Virus record (IMG/VR): IMGVR_UViG_3300030104_000807
Coordinates: 4,475-35,938 of that record
DNA from: a virus
DNA length: 31,464 nucleotides
Reading direction: 5' to 3' (one strand)
In this document: one piece after another, positions 19,448-29,277 of the stretch
Layout of the letters: each line of letters starts with the position of its first letter
Position numbering within the stretch: position 1 is the stretch's first letter
Position numbers and translations under genes: made by a program
The notes under the pieces: generated by a model
What the model was told of the DNA's origin: nothing
The model's input: the letters and a program-made list of their open reading frames with translations, nothing else
The model's database searches: none

Positions 19448-20047
19448 ATGGCAACAACAAAGATAGATATATGTGCAAGAGCTTTAGTGATGATAGGTGC
19501 TCAACCTATAACATCTTTTACTGATGGAAGTACTGAAGCATTAGTTGCCAACAACATATACGAAGATATTACAAGAGCAGCTCTAACAAGACATAAATGG
19601 AGATTTGCTACTAATCAAAAACAGATTTCATTATTAACTAATACTCCAGTAGGTAGATATGATTATGCTTATCAAGTACCTACTAATCCAGAAGTATTAC
19701 AAATCAATACAATAACAGTAAACGATTATGTTATTCCATATGCTAGATACCAAGATTATATTTATGTAAACACTTATGGTTCTACAAGTAAATTAATTAT
19801 GGATTATATTTACAGAGTAGATGAATCATATTTTCCTCCTCATTTTATTCTAGCTTTAGAATATGAGTTAGCAGCAATCTTTGCAGGTTCAGTTGCTAGA
19901 GATGCAGCAATGATTAAACAATTTAAAGAATTATCTGAAAGACAATTTCTTGTTGCTAAAAATATTGATTCTTCTGAAACTACTACAAAAGTATTAGATA
20001 CAAATAGATTTATTAATCTACGAAGATCTACAAGAACGGATGCCTAA
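19448..20047 (+). CDS. Tail tubular protein A (T7 gp11-like)
   Basis: 199 aa from the ATG at 19448. A longer frame would start inside the terminator and is rejected. MATTKIDICARALVMIGAQP followed by SFTDGSTEALVANNIYEDIT is the characteristic start; KWRFATNQKQISLL, YDYAYQVPTNPEVLQI and YELAAIFAGSVARD follow. It forms the ring under the portal. No Shine-Dalgarno is visible: the T-tract and TATAATT run into the ATG, so initiation is probably weak or of unusual type. Confidence 0.9.
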   Translation: MATTKIDICARALVMIGAQPITSFTDGSTEALVANNIYEDITRAALTRHKWRFATNQKQISLLTNTPVGRYDYAYQVPTNPEVLQINTITVNDYVIPYARYQDYIYVNTYGSTSKLIMDYIYRVDESYFPPHFILALEYELAAIFAGSVARDAAMIKQFKELSERQFLVAKNIDSSETTTKVLDTNRFINLRRSTRTDA

Positions 20048-22260
20048 TGGTAAGAACACTGAAGACTGTATTAACAAACTTTTCATCAGGTGAACTAAAT
20101 CCATTATTAGCAACTCGTACTGATGTTCCTTCTTATTTTCAAGGTGCTAAAAGCTGTAAAAATTTTGCTTTATTAGCAGAAGGTGGTTTAATGAGAAGAC
20201 CAGGCACTTCTTATTTAGCAACACTTCCTGCTGAATCTAGAATTATTCCATTTGTATTTTCTGATGATGAAGTAGCTATTATTGTATTATCTAATAATAG
20301 AATGGATGTATATAATACAAGTGGTACAGCTCTTACAAGTAATTATACAACAAATTGTAATTGGACAACAGCTCAATTATTTGAATTAAATTTTGCTCAA
20401 CAAGGAGATACAATTTTTGTAACTCATAGAGATAATCCAACAAGAAGAATATTTAGAGAATCTGCAACTTCATTTACTTGTGATGGTTTTATATTTGATG
20501 AAAATACTGCTATAAATAATGGTGGCGTTAACAAATCATTACAACCATTTTATAAATACGCTGATAGTGGAGTTACAATTACTTTATCTGCTAATTCAGT
20601 AGGTACAGGTAGAACAGCTACTGCAAGTGCTAGTACATTTACAAGTAATCAAGTAGGTGACTACATAGAGATTAATAAAAAACAAGGTAAAATAACTGGA
20701 TATACTTCTGCAACAGTAGTTACAATTCATATTATAGAAGATATGGGAAGTACTGGCCCACATACTGATTGGAAAGAACAAACAGTATCTACTAAAAGAG
20801 GTTATCCTCAAGCAGTAACTTTTCATGATGCAAGACTTTGGTTAGGTGGAGTTAAATCTAGACCTGCATCTTTAATGGCAAGTCAAATTGGTCATTACTT
20901 TGATTTTGATCTTGGTACAGGATTAGATGATGAAGCAATAGATACTGATATATCTGGTAATCTTGTTAACGAAGTTAGACATTTATTTTCAGGAAAAGAC
21001 TTACAAGTATTTACTGATGGTGGTGAATATTATATTCCTCCTTCTACAGATAATACTATTACTCCAGCTAATGTTAGTATTCAAAGACAAACACCATATG
21101 GAATATCTAGAACAGCTCCACAAATGTTTGATCAAGCTACAGGATTTATTCAAAAAACAGGTAAAGCAGTTAGAGAATTTGTTTATTCAGATTTAGAAGA
21201 TGGATATAAATCTACAGCTGTATCTATTCTTGCTCAACATTTAATTGATAGCCCAAAAGAAATGGCTATTATGAAAGGTAATAATACTAGACCTGAACAA
21301 TATGCTTTTTTTTTAAATGGAGGTGCAACACATAATGGTAAACTTTCTGTTTTTCATTCTGTAAGAGATGAAAAAATAGCAGGATGGACACAATGGTTTA
21401 CAAGAACAGGTGATAGTATACAATCAATTGCTTCATTAAATGAAAATTTAATTATGATAGGCAAAAGATCTTTAAATAGTTCAACTGTATATACATTAGA
21501 AAAATTTGCTGATGATGATAGTACTACATTAGATTGTCAAACTACTTCAACTTTAAATCAAAGAGGAACACCTCTTGTTGATGGAGGTTCACAATCTGGA
21601 ACAGTAATAGTAATAGATGGATTAACTTCAGCACCTAAAGTAAATGAAGCATTTACTATTGCTGGTAATGCAACAGAATATACTATTCAATCTTTAGTTA
21701 ATAATGGTTCAGGAGAATATAGTTTAACTCTTGATAAAACTTTAGCAGCAACTCCATCTGATAATGCTGTAGTAACTTTTACTAAAGGTTTCTTACATAC
21801 AGTAAACGGAATTTATACAAATGAATCTGTTAATGTAGTTGAAGGTAATAGTTCAATTGGAACATTTACAGTATCAGGTTCGGACACAATTACATTAATT
21901 AATTCAGCAAAAGCTACTGGACTTAAAGTAGGATTTAATTATATACCTACTTTAGAAACTATGCCTATAGATAAAGAATTACCAGAAGGCCCATTAACAG
22001 GTCTTCCAAGAAGAATTTCAAGAGCCATCGTGGATCTTAACTCTACCCTTGACATGACTATTAAAGCTGCAGACAGCACCTCTAAAGCTCTAGTTATTCA
22101 ACAAGTTAATTTCTCTGGTGGTTCTGACCTCGTTCCAGTAACAGCTAAAAAAGAATTTTTCTTTTTAGGTTATGATAAAAGTCCAACAGTAACAATAAGC
22201 CAAGATGATCCTTTACCAATTAAAATCTTGGGTATGTCAGTGGAGGTAGTGTTTGCATGA
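20047..22260 (+). CDS. Tail tubular protein B (T7 gp12-like)
   Basis: 737 aa. The opening (TLKTVLTNFSSGELNPLLAT then CKNFALLAEGGLMRRPGTSY) is the standard tail nozzle protein signature, with ARLWLGGVKSRPASLMASQI, FQ/IPxx SVSIQRQ-like repeats and a beta-rich C-terminus. It forms the tail nozzle hexamer. Its ATG shares a base with the stop of tail tube A (TAATG). Around 22021-22140 G+C is clearly higher (28 of 60 bases in 22021-22080) than in the rest of the gene. Confidence 0.92.
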   Translation: MVRTLKTVLTNFSSGELNPLLATRTDVPSYFQGAKSCKNFALLAEGGLMRRPGTSYLATLPAESRIIPFVFSDDEVAIIVLSNNRMDVYNTSGTALTSNYTTNCNWTTAQLFELNFAQQGDTIFVTHRDNPTRRIFRESATSFTCDGFIFDENTAINNGGVNKSLQPFYKYADSGVTITLSANSVGTGRTATASASTFTSNQVGDYIEINKKQGKITGYTSATVVTIHIIEDMGSTGPHTDWKEQTVSTKRGYPQAVTFHDARLWLGGVKSRPASLMASQIGHYFDFDLGTGLDDEAIDTDISGNLVNEVRHLFSGKDLQVFTDGGEYYIPPSTDNTITPANVSIQRQTPYGISRTAPQMFDQATGFIQKTGKAVREFVYSDLEDGYKSTAVSILAQHLIDSPKEMAIMKGNNTRPEQYAFFLNGGATHNGKLSVFHSVRDEKIAGWTQWFTRTGDSIQSIASLNENLIMIGKRSLNSSTVYTLEKFADDDSTTLDCQTTSTLNQRGTPLVDGGSQSGTVIVIDGLTSAPKVNEAFTIAGNATEYTIQSLVNNGSGEYSLTLDKTLAATPSDNAVVTFTKGFLHTVNGIYTNESVNVVEGNSSIGTFTVSGSDTITLINSAKATGLKVGFNYIPTLETMPIDKELPEGPLTGLPRRISRAIVDLNSTLDMTIKAADSTSKALVIQQVNFSGGSDLVPVTAKKEFFFLGYDKSPTVTISQDDPLPIKILGMSVEVVFA

Positions 22261-22691
22261 GTTCTAATCCAGTAACAATGTTTGCTATAACAGCAATTTC
22301 AAAATTACATGATATTAAAGAAACTAAAAAACAAGCAAAGATTGAACAACAAAGGTATCAAGATCGTATAATGAGAATAGCAGAACAAGCTAAACGAGAA
22401 GAAGAAGATAGAATTGATAAATTAAGAATGTCACATGCTTCTAATAGAGCATTACAAGCTAGTGGTGGTTTTACTCTAGGTAGTAGATCATTTTTAAATA
22501 TTCAAGATATGGTAACTAAATATGCTGAAAAAGATATTAGCACTATTAGACTTAACGCATCTTCAGATCAAAATGAATTATCATTAAATGCTATGATAGC
22601 TAAATCCAAAAGAAAGAATGAATTATTTGGTGGTTGGGCAAGTATAGTTAGTTCAGGAGTAGAAACAAAAGCAAAAATAGACAAGGCATAA
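22257..22691 (+). CDS. Internal virion protein, T7 gp14-like position, 144 aa
   Basis: GGAGGT lies before the ATG, which overlaps the tail tube B stop (ATGA). A long coiled coil covers residues about 20-65 (KETKKQAKIEQQRYQDRIMR, EQAKREEEDRIDKLRMSHAS), then a Gly-rich turn (LQASGGFTLGSRSFLNIQDM). Length, coiled coil and place between the tail nozzle and the two giant proteins suggest the smallest ejection protein that pierces the outer membrane. Sequence similarity to T7 gp14 is not evident by eye. Confidence 0.65.
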   Translation: MSSNPVTMFAITAISKLHDIKETKKQAKIEQQRYQDRIMRIAEQAKREEEDRIDKLRMSHASNRALQASGGFTLGSRSFLNIQDMVTKYAEKDISTIRLNASSDQNELSLNAMIAKSKRKNELFGGWASIVSSGVETKAKIDKA

Positions 22692-22692
22692 T

Positions 22693-25600
22693 ATGGCATT
22701 AGATCGTGGTGAAAAAAAAGTTAAACTAAAAGGATTTGATACAGAAGTTCCTCATGTTCAAATTAAAAGCAAATTCGGTATTGCTTACGAGGCTTTTGAA
22801 CCAACTATAAAACGATTAGAAAATGAAGCTACTCAAATAGCTGATGCTAAATATTGGCAAAATTTTCAAAAAGATACAAGTGATCAAATGCTAAAATTTA
22901 GTAATGAATTTAGAAATGATCCAGATGGAATGAATACAGCAGTTACTACTTATGTAAATAATCTTTTAGAAAAAGTTCCACCTGAATATAGGTTACAAGC
23001 TACTTCTATGTTAATGCCTGCAAGAGCAACATTAATTTCTAATGCTACTAATAATAAATTTAGAAATGATAAAAATGAATTACTATTTAACAATAATGAA
23101 ATATGGAAACAAAACGATACTAATGCAGAAGCTGCAATTAAAGTTGCATCAGAAAATCCTGATATTAATTTAGCTCAAGGTCATATTAATGATGCTACTG
23201 CAAAACATATGCTTATTTTAAATGAACATTCTCATGAAAATTTAGTAAAATTTGTTGAAGGTAATAAGTTTATATCTAATGAATCTCATGAAAAAAATAT
23301 AACAGATGCAGTTGAATCATTAGCAATTGCTAATCATTTTAGAATGTTAACTACTATGAATAGTTTAGATGCTGCTAATTATATTAATGAATTAATTAAA
23401 GGCAATATTCCAATGCCTATTGATTCAAATGAAATATCTGAAGATAATCCTATTATGGTTAAATATAATGGATTGTTTAAAGATGATGAAACAAGAAAAA
23501 GAATTACAGATGCAATCTGGACTCAATACAATAATTGGAGAGGAAAAAAATTATCAGATTTAGGTGTAAATAATTCTTTTAAATTTGAAGCTGAAACTGA
23601 AATAGGAAATGGTTTACACTTTAGTAATTTTATGAATGGCAATAATAGTAATCCTGCTAAATATATTAGTGAAAATTATTCTCATCTTAAAAAATCAGAT
23701 CAAGATGTTGTTTTAAAACATATTAATTCAGTTTATAAAATTCAATCACATGTAGCAGATATGAAGAACGGTAAAATACCAGTAGGTTTAACTAATGATG
23801 AAAGAAATAAAGCATTTGAACAAATATTATTTGAACATGGAGTAGCTTTAGATCCATCTAAAATAATGGATGTTAATGATATGAATTTCTTAAAAGTTAA
23901 AGACATTTTTGAAAAACAAGGTGCTTTACCTAAAGCATGGACAGATTATTTAAATACTCATACAGGTAATTTAGAACATGAAAGTGCAATGTTAGCTTTT
24001 AAAAAAAAATTAGAATTTTACAATCATATTAGTGGAGAGTTTGGTGGATGGCATAGCAATATAGATACAAGTAGTTTTTTATATTATATGTCAACAAATA
24101 ATGCAGGATCATTAGGTGATGCTGAAATAATTGAACTAGCTAAAAAATGGAACACTAAAGATAAAAAAGCAATTGAAACAAGTGTTGAAACACAAATTAA
24201 TTCTGATGTAAGTAAATTTGAAAAAAATATTGAATTAGCTTTAGATGGTAATGAAAGATGGTGGAAACTAATGTTATTACCTTATAGAGAAAGTGTATCT
24301 AGAGATATGTCTTTAACAAGTCAAATCTTAAAAGGTAGCAAAAATAAATATTCAAAAATATTATTTGAAGATGGTTTTCATTGGTTTGCTAGTAATCCAT
24401 ATGAAGATATGAGGCCAGGTGTTAAAGCAGATTTTATAGCTCATGTAAAAAATGAATTAAAACTTATGGCTATGGATTCTAATGTAGATATAAATAATAA
24501 AGATGTAATTTCTCGAGCTACTTTTGCAGCTTTAAATAAATTATTAAAAGCAGATTATTCACCAAGTAAATTTACTAAAAAAGCATGGAGAGGTAAAGAA
24601 GAAGGAATGTTATGGGACACACATGATTATACTTTAACAAAATTTGGTATTGAAAATGAATTTAATATGGGGGACACAACAATAGCATGGTCTGTATTAC
24701 CTGTGCTTTCCGCATGGTATCAAAGTCAAAGTGATTTTGATAAAAAAAGTGGTGTATTTGGTATAGATGCAAATGGAGATCCAATTAAATTTGATGATAT
24801 AGCAGCTAGAATAAAAGATGGCGATATACTTCCTATATTTACTCCTACAGGAATAATGAAAAATGGAAAGATGACTTATAGTATTGAGATACCAAATGGA
24901 CAAGGAGGGTTTGTAAAAATAACAGAACCTGGGGAAAATTTTCAACCTGACGGATGGGAAAATGTAGATCAAGATAAAAATGTACCATCTACTAAAGAAA
25001 ATGTATTAAAATCTATAGCTAATGAAAATGTTTCTGTTATGGAAAAAATATTAGGTGATTTTAAACCTGATGATCCTCAATGGAAATATTTATTACATAA
25101 ATTTTCAGATGCAACTGAAAAAGGTTTAATTAGTTTAGGTAACTGGTCTTGGATGGTAGATGTACCATTAATAGATGATGTACCTAATGAAATAAAACCA
25201 TTTAGATTTTTATATTCTTTATTAGGAAAAAATTTTAAAGATGTAGATAAAGAAATGGAAAAAATTGCTATTAGTAATAAAAAGAATTGGGATAAAAAAA
25301 GTTATTCTGAAAAAATAAATTCTAGTACAAAATTAGATAATAAATCAAAAGCACTAGAATCTATATACCCACCTTATGAACAAAAAAATACAGAATATAA
25401 AGCAGGTTTAATGTATCAACATTTTGCAAATGAAAATTATAATAATGATAGTTTACCTTTAGGTATTAGAACAAATAATCTTTTAGAAACTAAAAAATCT
25501 GAAGGAGATAACTCATTAGATTTAGAAGGCAATAATGGTATTGCTGTATTTGCTCATCCTAAAGATGGTATTAAAAATGCAGTTGAAAAAATGATTACTA

Positions 25601-25941
25601 TGTCAACTATAGTAAAAGGTGGTGATAAAGTATTATCAGATACACCTACTATTGAAGAATTAATAAAAGCATTTGCACCTAATGATGCAAATTTTTATTT
25701 AAAAGCTATAAAAAATTCTCCTTTATTAAAAGAAGATATGGTTAATTTTCAAGATATAAATCAACTATCTCGTATCATTAAATTTATGATTAAAACTAAA
25801 ATAGGTAATGATGCAGCTCCAGGAGAAACAGGAGCATTTGATACTTATTACCCAGACTCAATGTTAATGTTAGATATATATATTAATGAAGGTGTTAATG
25901 AAGCATATCAAATGTTTGCTGGTTCATGGGGTAAAGGATAG
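22693..25941 (+). CDS. Large internal virion (ejection) protein with C-terminal muramidase-like region
   Basis: 1082 aa, helical and Asn/Lys-rich, in the position of T7 gp15. AAGG lies before the ATG. The last 150 residues differ from the rest: GIRTNNLLE at about 923, GIAVFAHPKDGIKNAVEKMI at about 950, PTIEELIKAFAPNDANFYLK at about 990. This follows the pattern NNPxNL ... GFxxFxxPxxGIRA ... TIxxIIxxWAPxxxNDTxxY of phage P5-like structural peptidoglycan-active proteins. So it may open the cell wall during DNA entry. A catalytic Glu cannot be assigned safely, so activity is inference. Confidence 0.75.
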   Translation: MALDRGEKKVKLKGFDTEVPHVQIKSKFGIAYEAFEPTIKRLENEATQIADAKYWQNFQKDTSDQMLKFSNEFRNDPDGMNTAVTTYVNNLLEKVPPEYRLQATSMLMPARATLISNATNNKFRNDKNELLFNNNEIWKQNDTNAEAAIKVASENPDINLAQGHINDATAKHMLILNEHSHENLVKFVEGNKFISNESHEKNITDAVESLAIANHFRMLTTMNSLDAANYINELIKGNIPMPIDSNEISEDNPIMVKYNGLFKDDETRKRITDAIWTQYNNWRGKKLSDLGVNNSFKFEAETEIGNGLHFSNFMNGNNSNPAKYISENYSHLKKSDQDVVLKHINSVYKIQSHVADMKNGKIPVGLTNDERNKAFEQILFEHGVALDPSKIMDVNDMNFLKVKDIFEKQGALPKAWTDYLNTHTGNLEHESAMLAFKKKLEFYNHISGEFGGWHSNIDTSSFLYYMSTNNAGSLGDAEIIELAKKWNTKDKKAIETSVETQINSDVSKFEKNIELALDGNERWWKLMLLPYRESVSRDMSLTSQILKGSKNKYSKILFEDGFHWFASNPYEDMRPGVKADFIAHVKNELKLMAMDSNVDINNKDVISRATFAALNKLLKADYSPSKFTKKAWRGKEEGMLWDTHDYTLTKFGIENEFNMGDTTIAWSVLPVLSAWYQSQSDFDKKSGVFGIDANGDPIKFDDIAARIKDGDILPIFTPTGIMKNGKMTYSIEIPNGQGGFVKITEPGENFQPDGWENVDQDKNVPSTKENVLKSIANENVSVMEKILGDFKPDDPQWKYLLHKFSDATEKGLISLGNWSWMVDVPLIDDVPNEIKPFRFLYSLLGKNFKDVDKEMEKIAISNKKNWDKKSYSEKINSSTKLDNKSKALESIYPPYEQKNTEYKAGLMYQHFANENYNNDSLPLGIRTNNLLETKKSEGDNSLDLEGNNGIAVFAHPKDGIKNAVEKMITMSTIVKGGDKVLSDTPTIEELIKAFAPNDANFYLKAIKNSPLLKEDMVNFQDINQLSRIIKFMIKTKIGNDAAPGETGAFDTYYPDSMLMLDIYINEGVNEAYQMFAGSWGKG

Positions 25942-28900
25942 ATGGGTATTTCATATTCTCAAACAACTGCATATACTACTCAAGATGCTCAAAAAAGAGC
26001 AGAAGATAATTTCAAAGAATTTGATACTTCATTAGTTGGAAGGGCAACAGATTTTTGGGAAGGTTTTAAAGAAGAAAACCTTTTATACATGGCATATGAC
26101 GAAATTGTTAATGGTCAAAAATATCAAGGTGATGCTACTTATGACTATCAAAATGATCCTCAATTAGAAGGATATGAATTAATTAAAGATCAATTTGTTT
26201 ATAGTAGAAGTGCACAAGAAACAACTGACTTGTTAGCAAGAATGAAACACAATGCTACAATTGAAAAAGAATCACCTTATTATTTTTTAGGTAGAATAAC
26301 TGGATCTTTAGCAGATCCTTCATCTTTTTTTTTATTTACTAAAGCTGGTAGAGCTATAGGTGGTAGTGCAAAAGTATTTGGCACGGCAGCAACAACAGAA
26401 GAAATAATAAAACAAAACCTAGATCCTTTTAGAGATGATAGCTTTGTACCTATTGTTGGTTTAGCTTCATTTGTTATTCCAGCAGCAATAAATAAATTTA
26501 CTACTCCTGTTCCTAATCATGTAGTTGATAAAGCAGTTAAATCAGCAAATGATTGGATTCCAACTATTAATAAAGAATCTAAAAGAATGATAGTTAAAAA
26601 TATAGATGGTACTCAATCTGTATTTGAAAATGGTGTATTAATTAATCCTAAAAAATTAGATACTCCTCCATCATCAGTAGGAGCTAAAGTTAATACAGAA
26701 GCACAAAATTTATCTACTCCAGGTAAAAGATTAGAAGGTGAAGCATTTGTAAAAAGTTATTTTTCTAAATTTGGAGAAGAAGGGCCTTGGACTCCTGTAT
26801 TTAGAACAATGAAATCATTGTCAACAAATGCAAGAAAAATGATGTCTGACATTTTAGATACTCCTTTATTAAAATTAAAATCAACAAGAGATTGGGGATT
26901 CCAAGCAGTTAATCCATCTTTAGAAGTACAATTAAAAATGGAAGAAGTAGCTGTTATAGAAAGTATGAAAGATATTAAAAATATATATTTAAGATATTTA
27001 GAAAGTATTGGACAAACTAAACCTGTAACAGAAGTAGGTATTAATTGGAGAAATTCTTTTAGTAAAGAAGGTATGTCTATGTCGCAATTTTCAAATGAAA
27101 TAGTTAGAGCTAGAATTTTAGGTAAAGAATATAAAGGTAATTCTTTTGTTGTAGAAGCAGCAAGAATTACTGAAGAAAAAGTTTATGGGCCTTTAATGAA
27201 ACAAATTCAAAAATATAAATTAAGAGAAGAACCTGTGTTAGCAGAAATAAGAACAATGGAAAGTATTTTACAAATGTTTAAAGATACAGGTACTACTACT
27301 AAAATAGTTAAATCACAAATTGATGGTAAAAAAGCTATTTGGACAAAACCACAAGTAGAAGCACAATTAGAAAAGTTAATAGAAAGATTAAAAAATATTC
27401 AAAACAATCCTGATGGTGTTCAAAATTACATTAATATTATTTATAATAAATCAGCTATAGATAAAAATCCTGCACTATTTAAAAAAATAATTAAAGAATT
27501 TTTAAATCGTAAAGGTATTACTATGAATGAAGCTAAATTAAATAAATTAGTAGAAGATTTATCTGGTCATTTTCCTTTTGTAAGATTTGAAAAAAGAAGA
27601 TGGGATAAATTATTAGTTAAAGCTGAAGCTCTTAAAAATGGTGGTATTAAAGAATTAAATGAGCTTATAGCTAATGAAAGATTTTTATATAATAGAGCTA
27701 GATATGCTAGAGCAACAAGAGCTAGAAATTTAAATTTAGATTCTGAAGCTCAAATAGCATTACTTAATGCTAACATGATAGGTGGTGATATATTTGCTTT
27801 ACAAAAAGCATATTACAGACAAGTAGTTCCAGATATTTTATTAACTAAAAAATATGGTGATACTGCTGGTATGGGATATAAATATGTAAATGAAGCCGAG
27901 TCAATGACTGAACCTGGCTTACTTCAAGTAGCAGCAGAATATAATATGAGAATTGGCTTTACTCAAGATAAAGCTAAAAGATTAAAACTTGTTAAAGAAA
28001 AAAATCAAGTATTAAATGATCTTGAAGCAGCAGTTGAATTGCTTCGAGGTACATATGGTTTACCTTCTAATCCTCATCATTGGACTTCGGTAGCACTCAG
28101 ATCAATGAAACATTATAACGCATTAACTATGCTTACAGGTTTTGCAGCAGCAATTCCAGATGTCGCTAGGGTAATTATGACTTCAGGTATTCAAAGAGGA
28201 TTTAGAACTCAATTTGAAATGTTAACAGAAGCTGTTATTGGGAACGGTATTTATAAAATGGGTAAAAAAGAAGCTCAATCTTTTGGTGAAGCTGTTGATA
28301 TGATTACAAATCAAAGAGCAATGTTATTTGCAGATATGCCTTCTGATATGTTTGGCTTTGTAAACAAATTAGAAAGTACTATGGGTAAAACTTCTCAATT
28401 TAATTTTATGTATATTAATATGATGTCTAGATGGACAGAAATGGCTAAAGGAATGGCATCTGTTACTATTGGTTCTAGAATATTAGAAGACTCAATTAAA
28501 TGGGGTAAAGGAACATTAACTGATAAATGGAAAACAGCTTTAGCTAGTTCAGGTATTGATGAACAAATGGCTAAAAGAATAGCTGTTCAATTTGAAGAAC
28601 ATGGTACTAAAACTAAACATAATTTTATGGCTAATTCATCAGAGTGGACAGATGAAGCTGCAAAAAAAGCATTTGGTGCAGCGTTAAATAAAGATATTAA
28701 TATTACAATTGTAACGCCAGGAAAAGGAGATACAGCTTTATGGATGAGTACTGAATTAGGTTCAACTCTTACTCAGTTTAAAAAATTTGCAATGGCAGCT
28801 TCTCAAAGAATTTTACTTCGTGGTATGCAAGAAAGAGATGCTGATTTCTTATTTGGTTCTATATTATTACTTGGATCTGGAATGTTAATTGATGGAGTGT

Positions 28901-29277
28901 ACCATAAATATAGATTTAATAGAGATTATTCTAAAGTTCCAATGGCAGAAAAAATATTAAATGGATTTGATAGATCTGGATTAGCAGGAATTTATGCAGA
29001 TGTTAACAAAGCAATTGAAACTTTAACTGATAATAGATTTGGTATGTCACCATTATTAGGTGCTCAAAAACCTTATGGTTCATCTACTAGATGGAAAATG
29101 GGAACAGTGTTTGGCCCATCAGGAGGGCAAATTTATAATATCTTTGATATACTTTATGACATTGGTGGAAAAAAATATAATCACCACACAGCAAAGAATG
29201 TGCGTAGATTGATACCATTTCAGAATGTATGGTATCTCGATTGGTTGTTTGACGACATACAAAAAGGACTTTATTAA
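25942..29277 (+). CDS. Large internal virion (ejection) protein
   Basis: 1111 aa, in the position of T7 gp16. AAAGGA lies before the ATG, directly after the previous stop. The N-terminus (residues 1-200) includes WEGFKEENLLYMAYDEIVNG and a hydrophobic FVPIVGLASFVIPAAI. The C-terminal third carries LTMLTGFAAAIPDVARVIMT, LWMSTELGSTLTQFKKFAMA, FGSILLLGSGMLIDG and RRLIPFQNVWYLDWLFDD, blocks I associate with giant ejection proteins of marine podoviruses. No lytic transglycosylase motif was seen at the N-terminus, unlike T7 gp16. It would form the channel for DNA entry. Confidence 0.8.
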   Translation: MGISYSQTTAYTTQDAQKRAEDNFKEFDTSLVGRATDFWEGFKEENLLYMAYDEIVNGQKYQGDATYDYQNDPQLEGYELIKDQFVYSRSAQETTDLLARMKHNATIEKESPYYFLGRITGSLADPSSFFLFTKAGRAIGGSAKVFGTAATTEEIIKQNLDPFRDDSFVPIVGLASFVIPAAINKFTTPVPNHVVDKAVKSANDWIPTINKESKRMIVKNIDGTQSVFENGVLINPKKLDTPPSSVGAKVNTEAQNLSTPGKRLEGEAFVKSYFSKFGEEGPWTPVFRTMKSLSTNARKMMSDILDTPLLKLKSTRDWGFQAVNPSLEVQLKMEEVAVIESMKDIKNIYLRYLESIGQTKPVTEVGINWRNSFSKEGMSMSQFSNEIVRARILGKEYKGNSFVVEAARITEEKVYGPLMKQIQKYKLREEPVLAEIRTMESILQMFKDTGTTTKIVKSQIDGKKAIWTKPQVEAQLEKLIERLKNIQNNPDGVQNYINIIYNKSAIDKNPALFKKIIKEFLNRKGITMNEAKLNKLVEDLSGHFPFVRFEKRRWDKLLVKAEALKNGGIKELNELIANERFLYNRARYARATRARNLNLDSEAQIALLNANMIGGDIFALQKAYYRQVVPDILLTKKYGDTAGMGYKYVNEAESMTEPGLLQVAAEYNMRIGFTQDKAKRLKLVKEKNQVLNDLEAAVELLRGTYGLPSNPHHWTSVALRSMKHYNALTMLTGFAAAIPDVARVIMTSGIQRGFRTQFEMLTEAVIGNGIYKMGKKEAQSFGEAVDMITNQRAMLFADMPSDMFGFVNKLESTMGKTSQFNFMYINMMSRWTEMAKGMASVTIGSRILEDSIKWGKGTLTDKWKTALASSGIDEQMAKRIAVQFEEHGTKTKHNFMANSSEWTDEAAKKAFGAALNKDINITIVTPGKGDTALWMSTELGSTLTQFKKFAMAASQRILLRGMQERDADFLFGSILLLGSGMLIDGVYHKYRFNRDYSKVPMAEKILNGFDRSGLAGIYADVNKAIETLTDNRFGMSPLLGAQKPYGSSTRWKMGTVFGPSGGQIYNIFDILYDIGGKKYNHHTAKNVRRLIPFQNVWYLDWLFDDIQKGLY

